A stretch of 64,000 nt of DNA, taken from NCBI RefSeq assembly GCF_041381155.1, contig NC_091134.1:39267338-39331337 (forward strand), given 5' to 3'. The DNA is from Argopecten irradians. Lineage: Eukaryota > Mollusca > Bivalvia > Pectinida > Pectinidae. Every line of letters starts with the position of its first letter. The first letter of the stretch is position 1. Under the pieces are notes generated by a model that searched no databases, had not been told where the DNA came from, and saw only the letters and a list, made by a program, of their open reading frames with translations. Of the stretch, positions 61,071 through 64,000 are shown one piece after another. Made by a program: the position numbers and the translations under genes.

Positions 61071-62485
61071 GATAATTGTTTTATTATTTTGTAAAGCTTC
61101 GGAGATGATAAATCGCCTTGCAATTTACTTTAAACATTGACGTACATGCAGTCAGATTATTAACAGCATTCAATTAAAAAACAACAGTTACAACTGATAT
61201 TCAAAGTGTATCCGAAGGACCATTTTCCTCAAAGTGTCATGAATTTATTTTACAAAGAGCCAAATGAATTGTAATAATTTTATTTCATGAAGAGCTTTAG
61301 GAATTATTTCGTTTTATTTCAACAACAGCTATATGAATTATTCTTTTATTTTATGGAGAGCTAAAAGAATTGCTATTGTTTTATTTCACCAAGAGCCATA
61401 TGAATTATTATTTCATTTTATGGAGAGCTGTATGTATTGTTATACCGTAGTTTAATTTCTGTAAGAGCAATTGCTTTTGTTTATATGACATTAATATTAT
61501 TATCGTTACTTAAATGAATTGTGTAGAAATTGCGTTTTGATAAATTGTTATTATTATATATTATGTACTGAAATTTCAAATTCTGACAGATTGCTAAAAT
61601 ATACCAGCTATATAAAACCAGTGTTGTTTGTTATTATCTGATAATAAATACTTTAGGATCTCTCAATCTTCATCCTCTACCAAATGTTGGAAAAAGAAAT
61701 GTACTATAAAGAAACTATTCTGATATTACATATGCATTTTGTTCATGAAATTTTCACTTATAGTAAAATTAAAGTATGTCACTTTGATTAAAGTATGCCA
61801 CTTTAATTCCCCCAAATAAAATGATTTAAAACTAAAGCTGACAAAATCAGAAATTGTTTGCTCAAATGTGAACATTGCATTGTTAAATTTATTTTCTGTA
61901 AACCATTAATACATGTACAGTACATATTGTAGCTACATATACTAGGAAGATTAATCCTTTGTTTAAAAAGCATTGCTCTATTACTGTAACATACATTCAT
62001 TTTAAAAATGTATAGTTATTTTTTATATCAACAAAGTTAGGGAGTATACTGGAATAAGCTTGTCCGTCTGTCCTTAGAGAGAGAAAATGCTGTTAAGTGT
62101 TAGCCACTGACTTACAATTCTAGTTTGGCTTATGGATTTAATTGCTTCCGTCTACACATTTGGTGCTAAGGATCACTGGCAAGGATGAAAAATTTGTATT
62201 ATGCAGGCTAACATCCAAAGGCTCGGATTAAAATTTCTCCTATACTTAACAGGGTTATCCCACGGTTGCTAGGGAAAAGATAACTATCTATTACAGGAGT
62301 AGGGAAAGGACAATTCACACGCGCTAAACAATGACGTGACGTCATCAATACATGTGGTGCCTATTGTCGTTGAGGTCATTAATTTTGACGCACTGTGACG
62401 TTCCTATGATGGCGGCGCTTTGGAATTATTTATAAAAACTGCATTTTAATATGTTTCGTAAAAGTATGGGAGAAAAATAATCAAA
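61071..62485. other. TEX11 3' UTR and intergenic sequence
   Basis: AT-rich. A phrase near AAGAGCTATATGAATTATT recurs four or five times at about 61255-61450, giving a degenerate repeat of about 55-60 bp in the 3' UTR. No other gene was found. Confidence 0.5.
61643..61648 (+). other. Candidate polyadenylation signal of TEX11
   Basis: AATAAA about 570 bp after the TEX11 stop codon. It is the first canonical hexamer I see on this strand in the 3' region; usage is unproven. Confidence 0.4.
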
Positions 62486-62627
62486 CATGGGTCTATCAAG
62501 TGGACAGGGATATCTCAACCCACGTGAAAGACATTGGCCGCCAACCTTGAGATCGGCAAGCCTCAGGTTGACCAGCCAAAATCTTTCACTCAGGTTGAGA
62601 TTTCCCTGTCCACTTGACAGACCCATG
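62486..62627. repeat. 142-bp palindromic element
   Basis: CATGGGTCTATCAAGTGGAC then AGGGATATCTCAACC pairs with GGTTGAGATTTCCCTGTCCA then CTTGACAGACCCATG. The arms run about 45 bp with few mismatches. It looks like a fold-back MITE in the intergenic gap. Confidence 0.85.
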
Positions 62628-62724
62628 TAAGATTATATTAGTCTTTTGTTCAATTCTATATTGTTGTTAAGTTGATTCGTAAGTAAAATATTAAAGAAAT
62701 CATTGTTTTGTTTGTAAAAAATAC

Positions 62725-62730
62725 TTTATT
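62725..62730 (-). other. Candidate polyadenylation signal of the 3' gene
   Basis: AATAAA on the minus strand about 450 bp beyond the proposed stop at 63176. Confidence 0.35.
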
Positions 62731-63175
62731 TATATTTAAATATTCAAAAGGTGATAAATGAAAACTAGATGATGGTAATAAAAGAACATTGTCCAGTAAC
62801 ACATTAAATGGATGTGAACACAGAACAACAAAATAAATGTGCTAATAAAAATGTCTGCATGTGCACCAAAACATAACTCTTACTTACGTCACTTTCTCTC
62901 AACGTTTGTGCATGATTATCGTTTAACAAAAACACCATTTCAAACATCTAGACGCTAGACTTCATTCACTCCAAGAAACTTGAACAGTTTTATTGAAGCC
63001 AATCACATAGAAGACTAGAATAGATGGTGGCATCATTTCTTTTTTCTGTCTTGTTCTGATAACATTACTAAGACTGCTTGAATTTCTCATCAGATATTCA
63101 CTCAAGTTTATCAAAAAGTTAATTCTGCCAAAGAGTAACATTTATATACATTAATCATCTTCCCTGTAAATTCTT

Positions 63176-64000
63176 TTAGGAAGGATTCAACACATGTAAA
63201 TATTGTCTATAACTTGTTTGCCAGTGACCTCTGCCTCCTATGATGTCTCGATATTCCTGCCAGCTTTCATGTAGTTCATCCAGTTGCTACTAAGGCATTT
63301 AGCCTCCTGAAAACAAAATCACATATAATTTAATTAATAATATTCTATACAAATAGGTTCTGAAAAGGAAGATACTGTATTCGACCCAATATGTGCCTGG
63401 GCGTTCAGAAAGCTGAAAAAATGAAAAGGTGCAACAAGACGAAAATTATTGCAAATCTATACAGTTTTGTGTAGTTTTGGTATTCATCTATGCCTGGGTA
63501 AATGAGATTGAGGCCTCAAAAAGGGGGAGGGGCAATTATAGGGACATCCGCATTTATTGGGTCGAATACAGTATGTATAATTTCCAGTATTCAAAATTTG
63601 TAAAAAGGGGTGAAATTGTAGATCTTATGAAACTTATACACATTACAATACTTACAATGACCTTGGTCTTAGTCCTAATTTCGTCCATGGTGAGAGGCAG
63701 TGGTACAGCTTTGGGCCGATTTGATTCTCTAGACTGTAATCTTCTGTACAAAGGAAAGTAAAACGGGTTGTTAATACTACATGTATATACGTGTATGAAC
63801 CTGTCATTTGATGGTGAAGGAAAACTGCTGTGTCTACAAATCTGAGTCAATTAATCATTGTGTTCATCAGAACCAAATGTTTATAGTACGTACTTGTAGT
63901 AGTATAGTAGTCCAGAAAAGAACTAGTTACCTGCGAAAACCTGATGTCTTGCTCCCCCTTGACTGTAGACTTCCACGAGATGCCAGACTACTCCTTGATT
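63176..64000 (-). CDS. 3' end of an unrecognised gene, three exons visible
   Basis: Exons on the minus strand: 64000-63931 (continues beyond the window), 63743-63656 and 63286-63176. Phases agree. The visible protein ends with a Ser/Arg-rich stretch (SRSSLASRGSLQSRG), then RESNRPKAVPLPLTMDEIRT, then DELHESWQEYRDIIGG and a C-terminal GRGHWQTSYRQYLHVLNPS. I cannot name the family. An alternative and stronger-looking acceptor (TTTTCAG, exon start about 63306) would give a different C-terminus of 22 residues in another frame, stopping at about 63241. The gene is convergent with TEX11. Confidence 0.6.

Overview
The window is AT-rich animal genomic DNA, most likely from a bivalve mollusc and possibly a scallop. 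The gene content is metazoan (FOXO, TEX11). The repeat content includes several elements built like the pearl/Helentron-related elements described from bivalves: about 156-bp internal tandem repeats, a GACG-type tetranucleotide run and a 3' hairpin. Exons are short and introns long, and there are no prokaryotic features.

Layout. 1-16143 is probably part of FOXO intron 1. It holds a 68-bp minisatellite, a pogo/Tigger-like element and a truncated sister copy, a nest of pearl-like elements, a suspicious 0.9-kb tandem duplication and several MITEs. 16144-16491 (minus strand) is FOXO coding exon 1, ending at the GWK/intron boundary found in FOXO genes; the rest of the gene lies beyond position 1. 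16492-28784 has no gene I can support, only MITEs, fold-backs and decayed repeats. 28785-36356 (minus) is an eight-exon gene for an unrecognised, serine-rich protein of about 369 residues; its fifth intron holds a 5'-truncated non-LTR retrotransposon that landed inside a minisatellite. 36634-61070 (plus) is a complete TEX11 gene (ZIP4/SPO22 family, meiotic crossover factor), assembled as 29 exons and 925 codons, head-to-head with the previous gene across 277 bp. 63176-64000 (minus) is the 3' end of another gene, tail-to-tail with TEX11.

The most striking feature is inside TEX11. At five separate exons a tandem array in the following intron is made of copies of the end of that exon together with its 5' splice site: exon 7 (64-bp unit), exon 12 (36-bp), exon 18 (82-bp), exon 23 (32-bp) and exon 26 (35-45 bp). 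Some repeat units also carry an acceptor-like sequence, so each could in principle be a cassette exon. For exon 7 the cassette would be exactly 36 nt and in frame. A sixth intron (intron 15) holds a roughly 7-kb array of a 27-bp unit with higher-order structure. One TEX11 intron appears to be GC-AG.

How the genes relate: TEX11 and the minus-strand gene at 28785-36356 probably share a promoter region. FOXO and the 3' gene have no visible functional link to them. All exon assignments come from reading frames, splice signals and phase agreement only; no transcript data were available.
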